64,000 nucleotides of DNA. Origin: Pleurodeles waltl (Eukaryota; Chordata; Amphibia; Caudata; Salamandridae). Under the pieces are notes generated by a model. The model was not told the origin of the DNA. It ran no database searches and saw only the letters and a list, made by a program, of their open reading frames with translations. This document shows, piece after piece, positions 1 to 12,556 of the stretch; the first letter of the stretch is position 1; the number at the start of each line of letters is the position of its first letter. The stretch lies in contig NC_090446.1 in NCBI RefSeq assembly GCF_031143425.1, positions 657,221,717 to 657,285,716 on the forward strand, written 5' to 3'. The translations under genes were made by a program, and so were the position numbers.

Positions 1-1078
1 TGTGACTTCGCATGGACTCCGGTTCACTTTTCTTCTAAGTGCCTGTTAGGGTACTTCTGCGGGTGCTGCCTGCTTTTGTGAGGGCTCTCTGAGTTGCTGG
101 GTGCCCTCTCTGTGTCCTCCTTCAAAAGGCGACATTCTGGTCCCTCCTGGGCCACAGCAGCATCCAAAAACCTTTACCATGACCCTTGCAGCTAGCAAGG
201 CCTGTTTGCAGTCTTTCTGCGTGGGAACACCTCTGAAAGTTTCATTGTGACGTGGGACATCCGTCTTCCAAAGGAGAAGTCCCTAGTCCTCTTCTTTCTT
301 GCAGAACTCCAAGCTTCTTCCAACCAGTGGCAGCTTCCTTGCACCCTCAGCTGGCATTTCCTTGGCTCCTGCCCACCCTCGACACTGTCGCGACTATTGG
401 ACTTGGTCCCCTTGTCTTACAGGTACTCAGGTCCGGAAATCCACTGTTGTTGCATTGCTGGTGTTTGTTCTTCCTGCAGAATCCCCCTATCACGACTTCT
501 GTGCTCTCTGGGGGTAGTAGGTGCACTTTACACCTACTTTTCAGGGTCTTGGGGTAGGGTATTTTTCTAACCCTCACTGTCTTCTTACAGTCCCAGCGAC
601 CCACATAGGTTTGGGGTCCATTCGTGGTTCGCATTCCACTTTTGGAGTATTTGGTTTGTGTTGCCCCTATACCTATGTGCTCCTATTGCAACCTATTGTA
701 ATTCTACACTGTTTGCATTACTTTTCTTGCTATTACTTACCTAATTTTGGTTTGTGTACATATAACTTGTATATATATCTTATCCTCTTACTGAGGGTAC
801 TCACTGAGATACTTTTGGCATATTGTCATAAAAATAAAGTATCTTTATTTTTATTAACTCTGTGTATTGTGTTTTCTTATGGTATTGTGCATATGATATA
901 AGTGGAATAGTAGGAGCTTTACATGTCTCCTAGTTCAGCCTAAGCAGCTTTGCCATAGCTACCTCCTATCAGTCTAAGCTGCTAGAAACACCTCTTCTCC
1001 ACTAATAAGGGGTAACTGGACCTGGCACAAGGTGTAAGTACCTCCGGTACCCACTACAAGCCAGGCCAGCCTCCTACA
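1..1078 (+). repeat. probable LTR end, no coding content
   Basis: There is no credible gene here. A polyadenylation signal (AATAAA near 833) is followed by a T-rich stretch. The segment then closes with a pyrimidine-rich block ending CTCCTACA at about 1,078, which would fit the 3' end of an LTR. I recall similar terminal sequence from salamander LTR retrotransposons, but this is recognition from memory and not a tested match. The 5' edge is outside the window and no second LTR is seen. Short reading frames at 247-901 look like chance. Confidence 0.35.
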
Positions 1079-1924
1079 GACGTTGTATATTTTGATTATT
1101 TTCTGGGTGACCCTGAACACCCTGTTAATTTAGCAGACTAATTTGTGGTTTTCATTGTCAGGTTATTTGTTGAGTGAGCCCCCCTATTTGCACGTGTATG
1201 TATTACCTTGTAATTGCACTGTACTATGTTGCGTGGTTATCTGTAGAGTTCTTTTTGTTGAAACTGTTTTAAACTGATTTTTTAACTGAATAAAGTAATG
1301 ATTGATTGAATTGAGTGTACCCCTGAGGTCAAAATTCTTCTAGAAAACCCACATTTAACAATCGTGAAAAACGGGAGTTTAGGAAAACAAATTATTTTGC
1401 AGGGTTTGTGGGAATTTGGGCTGAGTTTGCTTGAAACTTAAACTCGAGGAAATGTGCGTCGATGCACTGAAGCACTTGCCTTGCTCCTTCATAAAATTGT
1501 TTTGGCGCAGCCACCCCAGTACCACAAAACACAGCGCTAGGGTAACAAAAAGAACAGGATGGTAATGGTATGTCTGTAGTGGTAAGAGTGGGGATTCGAG
1601 ATGACAATGGAGTTGGAGATAAATTGCCCTTATTTCGAGGGGTCGTCTAAAATGACGGACTACCATGAATAACACTTGTAAACCTACCAGAAACATAATG
1701 CAGAAGCCTTTGAGTTTTAACAGTTCAAACAGGCCGGCTCCCCTGATCAACAAGCACTGGCAAAAGTAATAAGTTTGGTGCTTGCCACAAGCCTTTTGGC
1801 AATTTTTGTTTTGTTTTATCTTGGCTTTTCCAAATACAATTTAAAAAAGTTATTGGCTAAAGGCAAACGTTGATTTGGTCTCAAAAAGCACACATTGCTA
1901 TATTACTCTCAGGCACAGTAGGAA
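1079..1924. other. unassigned; possible retroelement 3' tail near 1,300
   Basis: I see no gene. Around 1,285-1,315 an AATAAA is followed by a short TGATTGAT run, the kind of microsatellite tail left by CR1/L2-type LINEs or their SINEs. Without a recognisable body this stays tentative. Short minus-strand frames at 1,379-1,753 resemble no protein I know. Confidence 0.25.
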
Positions 1925-2105
1925 TATACTCTGTGTGTGGAAGTGCTCCTTGTGAAAGGGTAGCATGCCATAACTCACAGGAAAGTCAGCCAGTGGCTGA
2001 CCTGAGCTGACTCACTGCCCCTTAATGCATGATGGAACGGGTCGAAGAAAAATGTGAATGACACCACCACAGACAAAAGCATTCTGGCTGAGACCACCTA
2101 CACGT
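1925..2105 (+). repeat. dispersed repeat, unit A of three
   Basis: This stretch is recognisably related to 2,468-2,655 and, more weakly, to 5,390-5,512, all in the same orientation. Shared landmarks in order are CTTGTGAAAGGG, AGTGGCTGA, GCTGACTCA and AAATGTGAATGACA. No coding potential is conserved between units, so this is an old non-coding interspersed repeat or local duplication. The family is unknown to me. Confidence 0.55.
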
Positions 2106-2467
2106 CACCATATCATACACTTAGTTTTAGTAAAATCAAACGTTCTTGGCAAGCACAGACTTTAAAAAGCCAATCTTGGAAGAAAGACAGAAAGACAGTT
2201 GTAAAGATAAAGCACTCCCATGTGTTTATATTCAGAGTACATGTGAGCTACTGCTATGGTGTTAAAAAGCAGCAGTCACATAAACAAACGACACTGCACA
2301 AGGAATTCACAACATCATTGACAGGAGAAAGGAACTGAAAAAGTTTCAATGTGCCCTATGCTCACATTCGGTAGAAATCATCCTGCAATCACACCAGGCT
2401 CTACAAAGCAAGGCAACACTAAAGTAATAATAAAGCAAAATCAAAGCCAATGGCACTGAAGGGAACT

Positions 2468-2655
2468 ACCCTGTGTGTGTTCCGATATGCTTCTTGTGAA
2501 AGGGCTAAATGAAGGCACTCAAAGTCATGTTAGCTAGTGGCTGAAGTAGGCTGACTCATGGCCCCATGATACATGCTGTAGTGGGTGGAAGTAAAATGTG
2601 AATGACATAACAACAGACCAATGGATAATGAGAGTTGGCTGAGCCTGAAATCCTC
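2468..2655 (+). repeat. dispersed repeat, unit B of three
   Basis: Direct repeat of 1,925-2,105 with the same order of landmarks (CTTGTGAAAGGG, TAGTGGCTGAAG, GCTGACTCATGG, AAATGTGAATGACA). It also shares the CAGACCAATGGAT element with unit C at 5,390-5,512. The sequence between units A and B is AT-rich and carries no gene. Confidence 0.55.
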
Positions 2656-5389
2656 CTTAATTTTAATGTAATCAAAAAGTTTTGGCTAATGCCAGACATT
2701 AAAATCTACACTTCAAACTCTTCTCCGGTCGATTACTTCTAGCTTTATTTGCCTTAATAAACCAAAATCGGCAAGAGACAACTTATCCATGTCACAGCTG
2801 GTGATTTTATAAGTTGTATCACTGGCTTCAAAACCCTACACCAATGAAACCAGAACGGAACACTGCCAGGCCACCCTGTATGCACCTGCAGCCTCACCCA
2901 CGCCCACTTAGTGTCTGACATTGTCAGCTGAATCTGATGTGGGTGCACTATTGAGGATGCACTTAAGACGCAGCGAGTGAGGTGGGGATGAACATCATTG
3001 GATTATATATATATATATATATTGCCGGAGTCAAAATACTTTCTTTTGAGACCGCTGTCTGATCCACCCAATGCTGGAGCTGCGAAAATCGAGTCTGGCT
3101 GGTGTTCATCCCAACTCATGCCCCCCTTTTCCACCACTCTGTATTTCCTGAATATTTATCTCATTTTTGTAAGTTCATTTTCACTCCTGATGCTTTCCCG
3201 ACTTTCGCTGCTGCTGTTCTCCCTTTCTTTCTTTGCTGCCTTACTCTCTTTTGTTCTGGGTCAAAGTTTGATGGCAGAAAATAGGTCATGTTCACAAAAA
3301 TGGGCCACCAATCTTTCAGTGGGTCTCCGTTTAGCCAAAAGCCAATGCATATGCGTGAGATATTGGAGACTTGGGGCCCTTTATCACATTCTACAGGAAT
3401 GCCCCATCATCTTGAATTATGCAACTGCCTGTGGCACCCTCAGCATAAAATAAGCACTGTTTGGGAGGTATTGTGGGGCTGAGTAGTTACTCAAGCACAC
3501 TCTAGCCGTACTGATTTCACAAAAACAGGAACCTGTCAAGTTACCCCTTAATTCACGTGTCATTGACATTGTCCCACAACAATAAAGTAGGTCAATGATA
3601 CACTTTCTTGCTCAATTCCCCTCAGGTTATGTAGGGCGAAGCTACCATTGGTGCAGCAGGTACAGTGGCATCGGGGCACAGAGCATTAAGGGACCCAATA
3701 AACCATGACAACTACTCTATTTAGCAACCTCAAAAGTTAAAGGGTTCATTTTCCTTTCTTGCAACGTAGCTCGTGTTATCCTTGCTACCTTACGAGTGTT
3801 AAGCTGGCTCCGAGGGTAATCGTTGCAGTCACGCTATAAGAGGCCCTCCTCTGAGGCTCATGAGTGCTATCATCTTCTGCAGGTACCTGCCCTTGAGCTG
3901 GAGGACACGGATCCGACAGGATTAACTCAGCAGGCCTGCAATGAGAGCCGTTAAGTCCTTATAATGCAGCTAAAAATGTGTGGATCACTATCCGTGATTA
4001 AATATGAAAAAGCGCCACTAAATTAGACCGATTCTATCTCAAAAGAACGCTGTGCCGGAGGCGCGGTTGCCTGATTGTTGGTAAAGTAGATTATGCTTAT
4101 CCGATTAAAACTGTGCATTTTCTTCCTGATTAATTAAAAATCCGAGGAAATTGCAGAGGAAAGTGGAAGTGTTTGAGCACAACAATTGCCTTATTTCCAT
4201 ACAATTAAGTATGAGACGGGCTATTAAATTTTCCATATAGGATACTAAATAATTTTGATGAGGGAACGTTGAAAAACACTCTTTTTAGACTTTCTAGAGG
4301 TGCAGTTAATAATACAGTTGACAAGGATTGCCAAGCAGATCATTTCCCAAGCAGCAGTTGGAGCCAGATGTGCAAAGTATTTTTAGGATCTCTAGCCTTC
4401 TGATTCAGAGAATGCGATAGAAAAAATACTTTTTGAAAAGTATAAACCCCATGTTAGGAATCGGTAAACTTTGGCTCCTAAAATGGAATTGCGACCCCAT
4501 ACTATATGTGGACGGGGTTATTGTAGGCGCGTCAATACCGTATAGGTATGCAGTGTATATATTTTGCGTCTGAAATCCATTCTTAAAACAACTCCAGAGT
4601 AATGCATTCACAAAAAAGAAGGGATCCCCTCGATACCCTTTCCCCTATGTGAATGTAAAAGTTTCTTGGGGGTAAAAGGTGGTCCATTGGACCACTCTCA
4701 ACTCTCAAACAAACTTTTCACAAGAAGAAAGCTTTTCTTATTAAATATGGGACCATTTCCTTTAAGTAAAATGGGCTGAGTTGAAAACAAAGTTTACTTC
4801 ATTGACAGGCAATCACAGACATGGTGGTCTGCAGAACCTAGAATGTAACTATCCCTATGGTGTCCAACAACTTGAGTATCAATTTGCCACCTAGCTCATT
4901 AATATTAATGTGGTATGCCGGATTGTGACACATTTTCAAAGAGGATTTAACAAATCAACCTTTTAGTGAATAGGTCGATTGCTAAATTCTTTACTGGTTG
5001 CAAAAAATCTGCTTGCAAATTGCAACAAGACTTTTAAGACCATTAATTAACACATTGGCCCCGATGTCTTCACCTGTAACTCTGCTTTTTAATTTTCTTT
5101 ACCATGTGCCAGGGAAACTCTGTCCAAGATTTTGACAGCAATGACCCCACCAGAAAGAGGGGCCATGCACATGCCACCTCTGATTGCAAAAATAACAATT
5201 CAGTTAAATATGCATTAATGAAGCTAGTTGGTTAGGCTTGGCAATTATTTTTGGTTGTTGTTTTTGCAAACATAAGCAATATGCAAAAAAAGTAAAATAT
5301 AGGAGGCACACCAGTCCTGGCACTGCATGGCAAAGTTTTCAGGTGGCTATGCATATACGATCAGGCAAAATGCCATTACACAGTAACAA
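2656..5389. other. unassigned AT-rich DNA, no gene seen
   Basis: No reading frame here shows a recognisable domain and there is no tandem repeat other than a short TA run at 3,003-3,022. It is likely old decayed repeat or unique intergenic sequence. Confidence 0.5.
3003..3022. repeat. (TA)n microsatellite
   Basis: Uninterrupted alternating A/T run of about 20 bases. Confidence 0.9.
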
Positions 5390-5512
5390 GTACCAGTGAC
5401 TAAGGGACCTGCTCCAATGCCCCCATTCTCTATGCTGAGTGGTCATAAGCAAAATATGAGTGACAATTGAACAGGCCAATGGATGAATAGGGGTGACCTA
5501 AAGCTCTTCTAT
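5390..5512 (+). repeat. dispersed repeat, unit C of three
   Basis: Diverged relative of 1,925-2,105 and 2,468-2,655. The clearest shared part is ATGAGTGACAATTGAACAGG followed by CCAATGGATGAATA, matching the GTGAATGACATAACAACAG-CCAATGGATAATGA part of unit B. The block lies just outside the likely 3' flank of the CR1/L2-like LINE. Confidence 0.4.
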
Positions 5513-5924
5513 ATTACAGAGGGGAGGTCACGATTATTTTACTATGATCCCATCACACTTTCTTTTGAGATGGCATTTTTGTATTTTCCTATATGTTTGG
5601 TGCACCAAATGTGCACTTCCTAAAGTTTTGGAACTAAGGCCCAGCACATCAATTTTTGTGCACGTCCATGCAGGGAAAAATAAGTTAAAGAGGTGGGTCC
5701 CATTTGATTAGGACATTTTGCTCACAGTTACACCAAAAACATTCTGAACGGCATTACTCCGATTATAAATAGTTAATTGTACAGATAATAAAATATCATA
5801 CGATTAAAACAGAAAGAAACAATCAATAACACATTTACAAAAAATAAAAAGAGCCCCAACTGCACATATGAGCCAATGAATCAGACATTAAATACATACT
5901 AAAATACTCAAAAATATATATGCT

Positions 5925-6294
5925 AACCTCAGTAAAAACATTCCCACAATGGTGTTGTAAAACTTGCATTTAAAATATAACCGGACCGCCACAAACTAGA
6001 ACCCCAACGTGATGCATAATAAACAAGGGTGCCCACTGTAGTCAAGGCCCTAAAGCGCTTAAGTGCATTGAAAGATCTTAAGTTAGCTACCATTAAAGAT
6101 CAAAACCCATGTTGCAAAGTTGAAGCTCAACAACTTGACAATTGGGGGAGGAGATTCGGCCCCTTAGAGCTATAAGTAGTTTAGAAAAGGCCACCTGCAG
6201 AGCCACAGCTTTAAGTTCAATCTCTTTCCTATGCTTAACAAAAACACCCCTAGTGTCGAAATGCACCCCTAGATATTCATAAGACTGGTCTAAA
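5925..6294 (-). pseudogene. CR1/L2-like LINE, C-terminal part of reverse transcriptase (severed)
   Basis: On the minus strand, 6,294 down to about 6,120 translates without stops and includes YEYLGVHFDTRGVF, the conserved region after the palm (finger/thumb side) of LINE reverse transcriptases. After a frame change near 6,110 it continues as FNALKRFRALTTVGTLVYYA and WGSSLWRSGY and ends near 5,925. This is the missing continuation of the LINE whose ORF2 stops abruptly at 14,422. The two halves were separated by insertion of the Tx1/L1-like LINE between 6,312 and 14,404. The coding frame (…SSK then LV…LDQSYEY) reads through the duplicated target site. The 3' UTR and true 3' end below 5,925 are not resolved. 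Confidence 0.85.
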
Positions 6295-6311
6295 ACGAGT
6301 TTACTACTCTT
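6295..6311. repeat. target-site duplication of the Tx1/L1-like LINE, 3' side
   Basis: The 17-base string ACGAGTTTACTACTCTT is identical to 14,405-14,421. It lies immediately before a T-run (an A-tail on the element's minus sense strand). A 17-bp identical direct repeat at these exact boundaries is the signature of target-primed reverse transcription. Confidence 0.92.
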
Positions 6312-6589
6312 TTTTTGTGTTGTTATTAGTTTATTATATTATCCACAAAAGAGAGAACAATACAGAAAGGGGGGAGGAGCACAAGTTATCCTTTGCAGGC
6401 TTATTTAACTTTGTGTACAGAGGACGAAAAGGCGTATATTTATTTATTTTTACATGTACGTAACTCTGGTATCTGTGCATTAGAAGAGTAACTCAACTGG
6501 TGTTGACTATACAGTAGTCTTAGTAACACACCATCTGTCGTGTTCTCAGGAGGTAATAAGTCTGAGGAAAATCGAGGAAACAGTGGTCA

Positions 6590-7290
6590 GAGGGGGGGAG
6601 GGGAGGGAGGGTAAGACCGGGGCAAGTTGGGGGAACATACAGGTCGTTCCACGAAACATTGTAGAACGTATTTGCTAACAGGCCGGCCGTCTTAATGTTG
6701 GTAGAGTTGTGCGAAGGGAACGAAGGGGTGTACTATATAGAACTTGTCACTTAGATATGTATACGGTTATACAATAGACTATGAGGAGATGGGTTCTGAA
6801 GGAAAGTACATTGTGGGGGGAGGAGGGGAGGGAAGTTGAGGGATATATCCATGAGAGGCCAGAGGGGGGAAGTCATGGATCAGTAGGGAGAAAGAGAGAG
6901 ATAGGGAGGGGAGAGAGTGGGGAGAGGAGAGAGGAGGGAAGAGAGAGCGGGGTGAGGTAGGGGAGATGAAGCAGGAGGGGGGAAGGGAGGGGAGAGGGGA
7001 GAGGGGAGGCAGAGGAGAGGTGGGGGAGAAGAAAGGGGAGGGAGGGAGGGAGGGAGGAAAAGAAAGAAAAAAGGCAGAAAAAGAGAAAGAGAGATAGAGA
7101 GGGTCGCCCAGGAGCATGGGGGTGTCTACTGAGGATGGAGTACCTAATTTGAGTTGTGTTATGGGTGGGGGTGGAGGAGGATGGGGATAGTGGAGAAAAT
7201 GAAGAATTAGGAGGGAGGACGGAGGGGGGTGCGAGTCATAGTGTGCAGGGAGGGGAAGGAGGGGTGGGGAACAGCTGTAGAGAAATGCAC
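6590..7290 (-). repeat. pyrimidine-rich 3' UTR tract of the Tx1/L1-like LINE
   Basis: Dominated by GGGAGG/GAGAGA on the plus strand, so C/T-rich in the element's mRNA sense. Low complexity keeps several frames open (for example a P/S-rich frame at 6,779-7,423), which I do not treat as genes. Mammalian L1 3' UTRs also carry a homopurine tract, but in the opposite polarity (G-rich in mRNA sense). Confidence 0.8.
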
Positions 7291-7471
7291 AATAAATAAG
7301 GACGATAGGATATATGCATGGATGGGTCATGCTAATAGTATAAGTGGAAGGGAAATAGGGAGGTGATATGGGCGAGAATGGGTTCTGAGCCGCAGGTGGT
7401 GTTGTTGTGAGGTCAGATGACAAGTAATCACTGTTGCGGGGTTAATATTGACAGAGCAGTGTCTGCGGTGT

Positions 7472-10400
7472 TTATAGTGTTTGTGGCGGCAAAGGATCGG
7501 TAAGGAACGGGGCCCGTACTCTGAGAAACATGTCCGCCTGGTCTTGGAGGTCATAAATGATCTTCTCACATGCAGCTATCCGGATCATCGCTGCTATCCA
7601 TTCTCCCGGTGTGGGGGGGGTCCGTTGAGCGCCAATGGCGAAGGATACATTTCTTCGCCGTTGCGAGTGCGGTATGCAGCAGTCTCTGTAAGGGGCGCGG
7701 TAAAACTGGGAGGGTGGCCATGTCATGTAAGATGATAAGAGAGGGAGGTGGTCATTCTGGGTGCGGAATTGAGGTGGAAAGGGTGAGGCTGACGGCCTAC
7801 CACAGAGGGCGGACCGACGGGCAGCTGACCAAGATATGGAGTAAATCACACTGAGTCTCTGAGCAGCGCCAGCAGGTCGCGTGCGGGAGGAGGCCCACTC
7901 TATGTAGCCGTAGAGGGGTCCAGTACCAGTTATGTATGATCTTAAAGAGGCAGAATTTCAGGCGAACCTCGCGAACACCTCTGTCCAACGCCTCTAGAAG
8001 GTCCACCCAGTCTTCCGCGTCAAAGGATCTCTGCAGTCGGGTTTGCCATTGTGAACGCAGAGTTTCTAAAAGGGGTTGAGAGAATTTATGCCGTGTAAGG
8101 ACCTCGTATAGGCCTGCCATAACACCCTTATATTTTCCCCATGTTCGGATGTACTGCATCACTGGTGACGTTTTTGAACCTTGGTGGGCAATGTTTGTGT
8201 TATTTTGCAGGCAGCGTTGGAGTTGCATGTACTGCCATTCTTGTCTCGGATGGAGACCGAAGCTCTCTTTCAGTGAGGCGAAGGTCCTAATCGCTCTGTC
8301 CTGTAGGATCTGGCCTAAGTGTACTATACCTGCCTCTCTCCAGGACGGCCAAGTGAAGACCCTCCCTCCTATTCGTAATCCGTCATTGTTCCACAGGGGT
8401 GCCTGGGTGTGCAGAGAGGGGTGGACTCCAACCAAGGAGTGGGCCCTTCTCCATGCTATTCGCGTCGCTCTTAGTATCGGATTCGCGAGTATAGGGGAGG
8501 CTGTGTCAGTGCAATATAGACTCTCTATACTGCCGCCGTGGGGGAGCAGGGCTTTCTCAATTGCTACCCACTGGGGTGGTTCTCTCATGTTCGATGCTAA
8601 TGTGGCCAAGGGTGACAGGTGTAAGGCTAGGGTGTAGTATTCTACTGAGGGGAGGCCCAGGCCCCCATAGGAATGGCGCTCCAAAAGTTTGGCGGGGGCC
8701 AAGTGTGGTCGCATGGAGCCCCATATGAAGGTTCTGATCTCTGCATCTACTGACCGGAGTAGCGGGAGAGGTATCTGGAGAGGAAGGAGGCCAAGAACAT
8801 AGGTAAAGCGTGGCACGGTAACCATTCTCACCGCTTGTACTCTACTCCACATGGAGAGGGACCACTTGTCGAAGTCTAGCCTCATGCGTGTGATCAAAGG
8901 GGTAAGATTGTCCATCACCATGTGGTCCAGTCCTCTATTGACCAGTATTCCTAAATATTTAAGATGTTTTGGAGTCCATCTAAATGGATGTCAGTGTATG
9001 TCGGCTTTCGTTGTCATGCGTGAGAGGGGAAGAGCCTCGCTTTTTTCCCAGTTCACTCTGTAGCCTGAGATGGGGGAAAAGGTCTCAATGGTCTCCAGTA
9101 GCGCAGGGAGGGAGCGCCCGAGGTCTGCTATAGTGAGTAGGATGTCGTCAGCATAAAGGTACATTTTGGAGACGCCGTCGGGTATGGTGAGTCCCGTTAT
9201 CGAAGGGGAGGTGCCGCGAGTGGCTCCATAGCTAGTAGGAATAAAAGAGGGGAAAAGGGGCATTCCTGACGGGTTCCTCTTCGGATGGGGAAAAGTTTTG
9301 AGAGAAAGCCCCCACAATTGACCTGCGCTGTTCGGTTATCGTATAGGAGGCAAACTTTGGAGATGAACTGTTCTCCGAGGCCTAATCTTTTCAAGGTCGC
9401 AAATAGGTAAGGCCATTCGATGCAGTCGAACGCCTTCACCGCATCCAGGGACAAAGCAAGGGCGGCTTCCGGCATGTTTCTAGATGTCCATAGGGAGTGG
9501 CATAGGGTACCCAGATGATTCCTAGAGGTACGGCCTGGCACAAAGCCCACCTGGGATTGATGTATACCTGAGGGTTTGACTTTGCGTAGACGGTTCGCTA
9601 AAACGCTGGCTAGGATCTTGATGTCCCCGTTTAGGAGGAAGATTGGCTGATAACTGCTACAGAGTAGAGGGTCACGTCCGGGTTTCGGTATTACCACTAT
9701 TGTGGCAGTATTAGAGATCGTGCCTAGGGAGCCCGTCTGACAGGCTTCGTCCAGCGATCCGTGTAGGACATAAAGCGCTTCATCCCCTGCCCATTTGTAA
9801 AATTCTGCTGGGAAACCGTCTTCACCCGGCAATTTGTGGTAGGGGAGGTCGGAGATAACCTGTGATATCTCCAGTCGGCTGATGTCTCCCTCTAGTAGGC
9901 GCGTCCCTCCACAGAGAGGGAGGGTAGTTCTATACCATTTAGGAAGGTGTCTATGCATTCAGGTGTTATTGTCGACTCAGGCGTATAAAGATGGCTATAG
10001 TAAGATGCAAACTCATTAACTATGTCTTGCGGACGCGTGAGCCTTGTTCCGGAATGGGCTGTCAGCACTGGCATGGCCATGGCTGCTGTTCGCTGAGGAA
10101 GTTGGGCCGCTAATAGTCTCCCTGCTTTCTCCCCCTGCTCATAATGCCTGCCCTGTAAACGTTGGAGAGTGTATTCGGCTTGTGTAGTGTGCAGGTCGTT
10201 GAGTGCCATGTGAGCGGCCTCCAGGCGCCTGCGCATGGGGAGAGAGGGGTGGTCTGTGTATCGCCTCGTCAATTGACGGACCGATTCTTCCAAGTTCGCT
10301 TGTTGTATTTTCCTGTCCCGATTCGCCAGCGCTTCGTCCCTCATCATCTGTCCCCTCACAGTCACCTTGCCCAACGCCCATTGGACTCTTCGCGAGTCAG

Positions 10401-11266
10401 TAGAGCCTTGGTTATTCTGGGCGTATGTAGACATATGGTATTGAAGTCGTGCCTTGCCCTGTGGAGAGCGGTATCGGTGGACTGCCAGTCTCCAGGGTTT
10501 ACGACCGGGGGACGTTAGGCCCAGTTGAATTGCGATTTGCACCGGGGAGTGGTATCCGGGCATCTGCGACCTGCGCCGCTAGGCCATGTGATATGAGAAA
10601 ATAATTCAGGTGGGACTGGGTACCATGTACCGATGATAGGAAGGTGTATTCCTTATCGGTCGGGTATGCCATTCTCCAGTAATCTACCATACCATTGTCT
10701 TGCATCGTACCTGATTGTAGAGCCCTGTCTCCGTTGTTGGTCACATCTAAGGGGCCCATTCTGTCTAGCACTGCATCTCTAACTAGGTTCCAGTCCCCCC
10801 CTATTATGGTTTTGGTAGCTCCTATTTCCAACAATAGACGATTGAGTCGCAGAAAGAACAGGCGCTTGGGACCTGTGGGGGCATAGATGGACCCTACACA
10901 TAAGGAGGAGTCTCCAAACTTGAGTTTAACAAACACATACCGGCCCTCTGTGTCTATCCATGTTTTAGAGACTGAACAGGCGATATTTTTCCGTATCAGT
11001 ACGGCTACACCACATTTGCGTGGGGGACCCTCGTCTCTATCTCCAGAAGGAGGGCTGCAGCTGTATAAATCCGTCCCCACCCAATCCCGGTGCAATTTGG
11101 CAGATTGCTCCTTGTTTAAGTGGGTCTCTTGTAGGAGGGCAATGTCTGCTCGTTTCGATTGGAGGTATGAGAGTATTTTTTTACGCTTGATGAAGTGTGT
11201 CAGGCCGTTGGCGTTACATGAGATAATCTGTAGGGGGGTGGAGGTATGTGGGGAGGATCCTGCCAT
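7472..11266 (-). pseudogene. LINE ORF2: APE endonuclease + reverse transcriptase, frameshifted
   Basis: ORF2p makes the target-site nick and reverse transcribes the element RNA. Reading starts at 11,266 (MAGSSPHTST). Endonuclease motifs SCNANGL, LLQETHL and GDWNLV lie between 11,266 and about 10,600. The linker is at 10,563-9,960. Reverse transcriptase motifs are PGEDGFPAEFYK (about 9,830), the A-box SLDAVKAFD (about 9,430), the B-box GTRQECPFSPLL (about 9,270) and the C-box YADD (about 9,150). The thumb and C-terminal region with CWRC follows at 8,921-7,797, with the tail to 7,472. Five frame changes (near 10,530, 9,930, 9,230, 8,950 and 7,830) break it. Total length of about 1,265 codons is normal for the Tx1/L1 group. 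Catalytic aspartates remain readable. Confidence 0.9.
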
Positions 11267-11329
11267 ATGCGGGCTGTTGTGTGGAGTTCGTCTGGGTATT
11301 GGTGGGGAATAGTAGATGTTTACGGGAGA

Positions 11330-11790
11330 GAGATGGAGAGGTATAAGGATACTAGAGGGGTTAGAAAGGAGGATATATATAAGCTGTGTGAGGGGGAACA
11401 GGAATGAGTATTTACACTAGTATGAGAGGGCAGACGAGGTGAAGGACGAGGACAAGGACCGGGGAGGGGGAGAGAGGAGTGGAGGGTGAGGAGGGTGGGA
11501 GAGTCGTAGGTGATGGAGAGCGCGAAGCAGGAATGGTATCAAGCTAAGACGATCAGAGAGCAGGATCAAGAGGGGGTGACCTGGGGAGAGGAGAGGCAGA
11601 AAGAGAGAGAGGGAAAGAGAGAACGATAGTAAAGGAAGGTAGGAGGGAAAGGGAGCGAAGAGCTGTGGGGAAGAAGGGGGGGGTTGTGCAAATGGATACA
11701 CAAACTAGTGGTAGCTGGGAGGGAGGAAGGAAAAAGGGGAGGAAGAGAAGGATATACAGTAGAGGGGAAGGGGAGGAATGAAAGGAGCTG
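11330..11790 (-). repeat. pyrimidine-rich inter-ORF tract of the Tx1/L1-like LINE
   Basis: Second GA-rich (plus strand) low-complexity block, between ORF1 and ORF2. The whole inter-ORF spacer (11,267-12,556) is about 1.3 kb with no other coding content, long for an L1-type element, where ORFs usually lie close together. It may be a reinitiation or IRES-like region or a post-insertion expansion. Confidence 0.7.
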
Positions 11791-12556
11791 AGGCGAAGGC
11801 GCTATAGCCCTGCTCTTCGGAGTCTGTAGTCTGCAGGTCTAGCCCCAGATCGGGAAGCCCCGTCCCGGTCAGCGGGCCCCACGACCAGGAAGGGCAAGCG
11901 CCCTTAGAGTGGCAAGGATGTCGTAACCCCTTTGTTCTGTTTCCCTGTCTTCAACAGCCGTATCCCACAGCTGAAGCCCTCATAGCCCTTTTACAGTGGG
12001 CTACGTCCTTTCTTCAGTACTAGAGAGAAGGGAGAGGTAGAAGGCATGAAGTGGGAAGTCCTGTCTTGTGTGACAGATCAGTGTATTGGTACGGGGGGAA
12101 GGGCGCAGGGGGAGCGTTTCCTAGAAGCCAAAAATAACCCTGTCGAGGGCGGGGTGGAGGCCCCCATCATTCGCCGTGGCTGTAAAACCACGGGCCGTTC
12201 TCCCGGTGGAAGGGGCCGCGAGGAGAAAGAATGGATAGGTAGGTAGATATAAATGGGGCCGGCCTGAGCACGGCACGGGATAACTAGGGGGGACGCAGGG
12301 ATGCAAGCGAAGGAGCGGGGGGTCAGAGTGCCAAAGCTGAACCAGGGGCTAGTATGTAGCCCAATAGAAATACACCCAAAATTCAGAACAAAATAAGCAA
12401 GGATAACAGTTCACAGTGGTAGAACTTCTTGCAACACTCATCTGCCGCTCGTCCTGGCTGTCGGTTCAGAGCAGGTAGGTAGGTACGGGGTCGGAATAAG
12501 GATGTCTCCTCTTTTCCCATTCCACAAGGTGTATGTCCTGTTCTGGTCTTTCCATC

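Noticed and set aside
247..901. Plus-strand frames of 101-126 codons near the window start
   Set aside because: No recognisable domain; overlapping frames in a probable LTR.
6779..7423. 214-codon P/S/L-rich frame on the minus strand
   Set aside because: Lies in the low-complexity 3' UTR tract of the Tx1/L1-like LINE; composition explains it.
8149..8637. 162-codon plus-strand frame
   Set aside because: Antisense shadow of the LINE ORF2 coding region on the minus strand.
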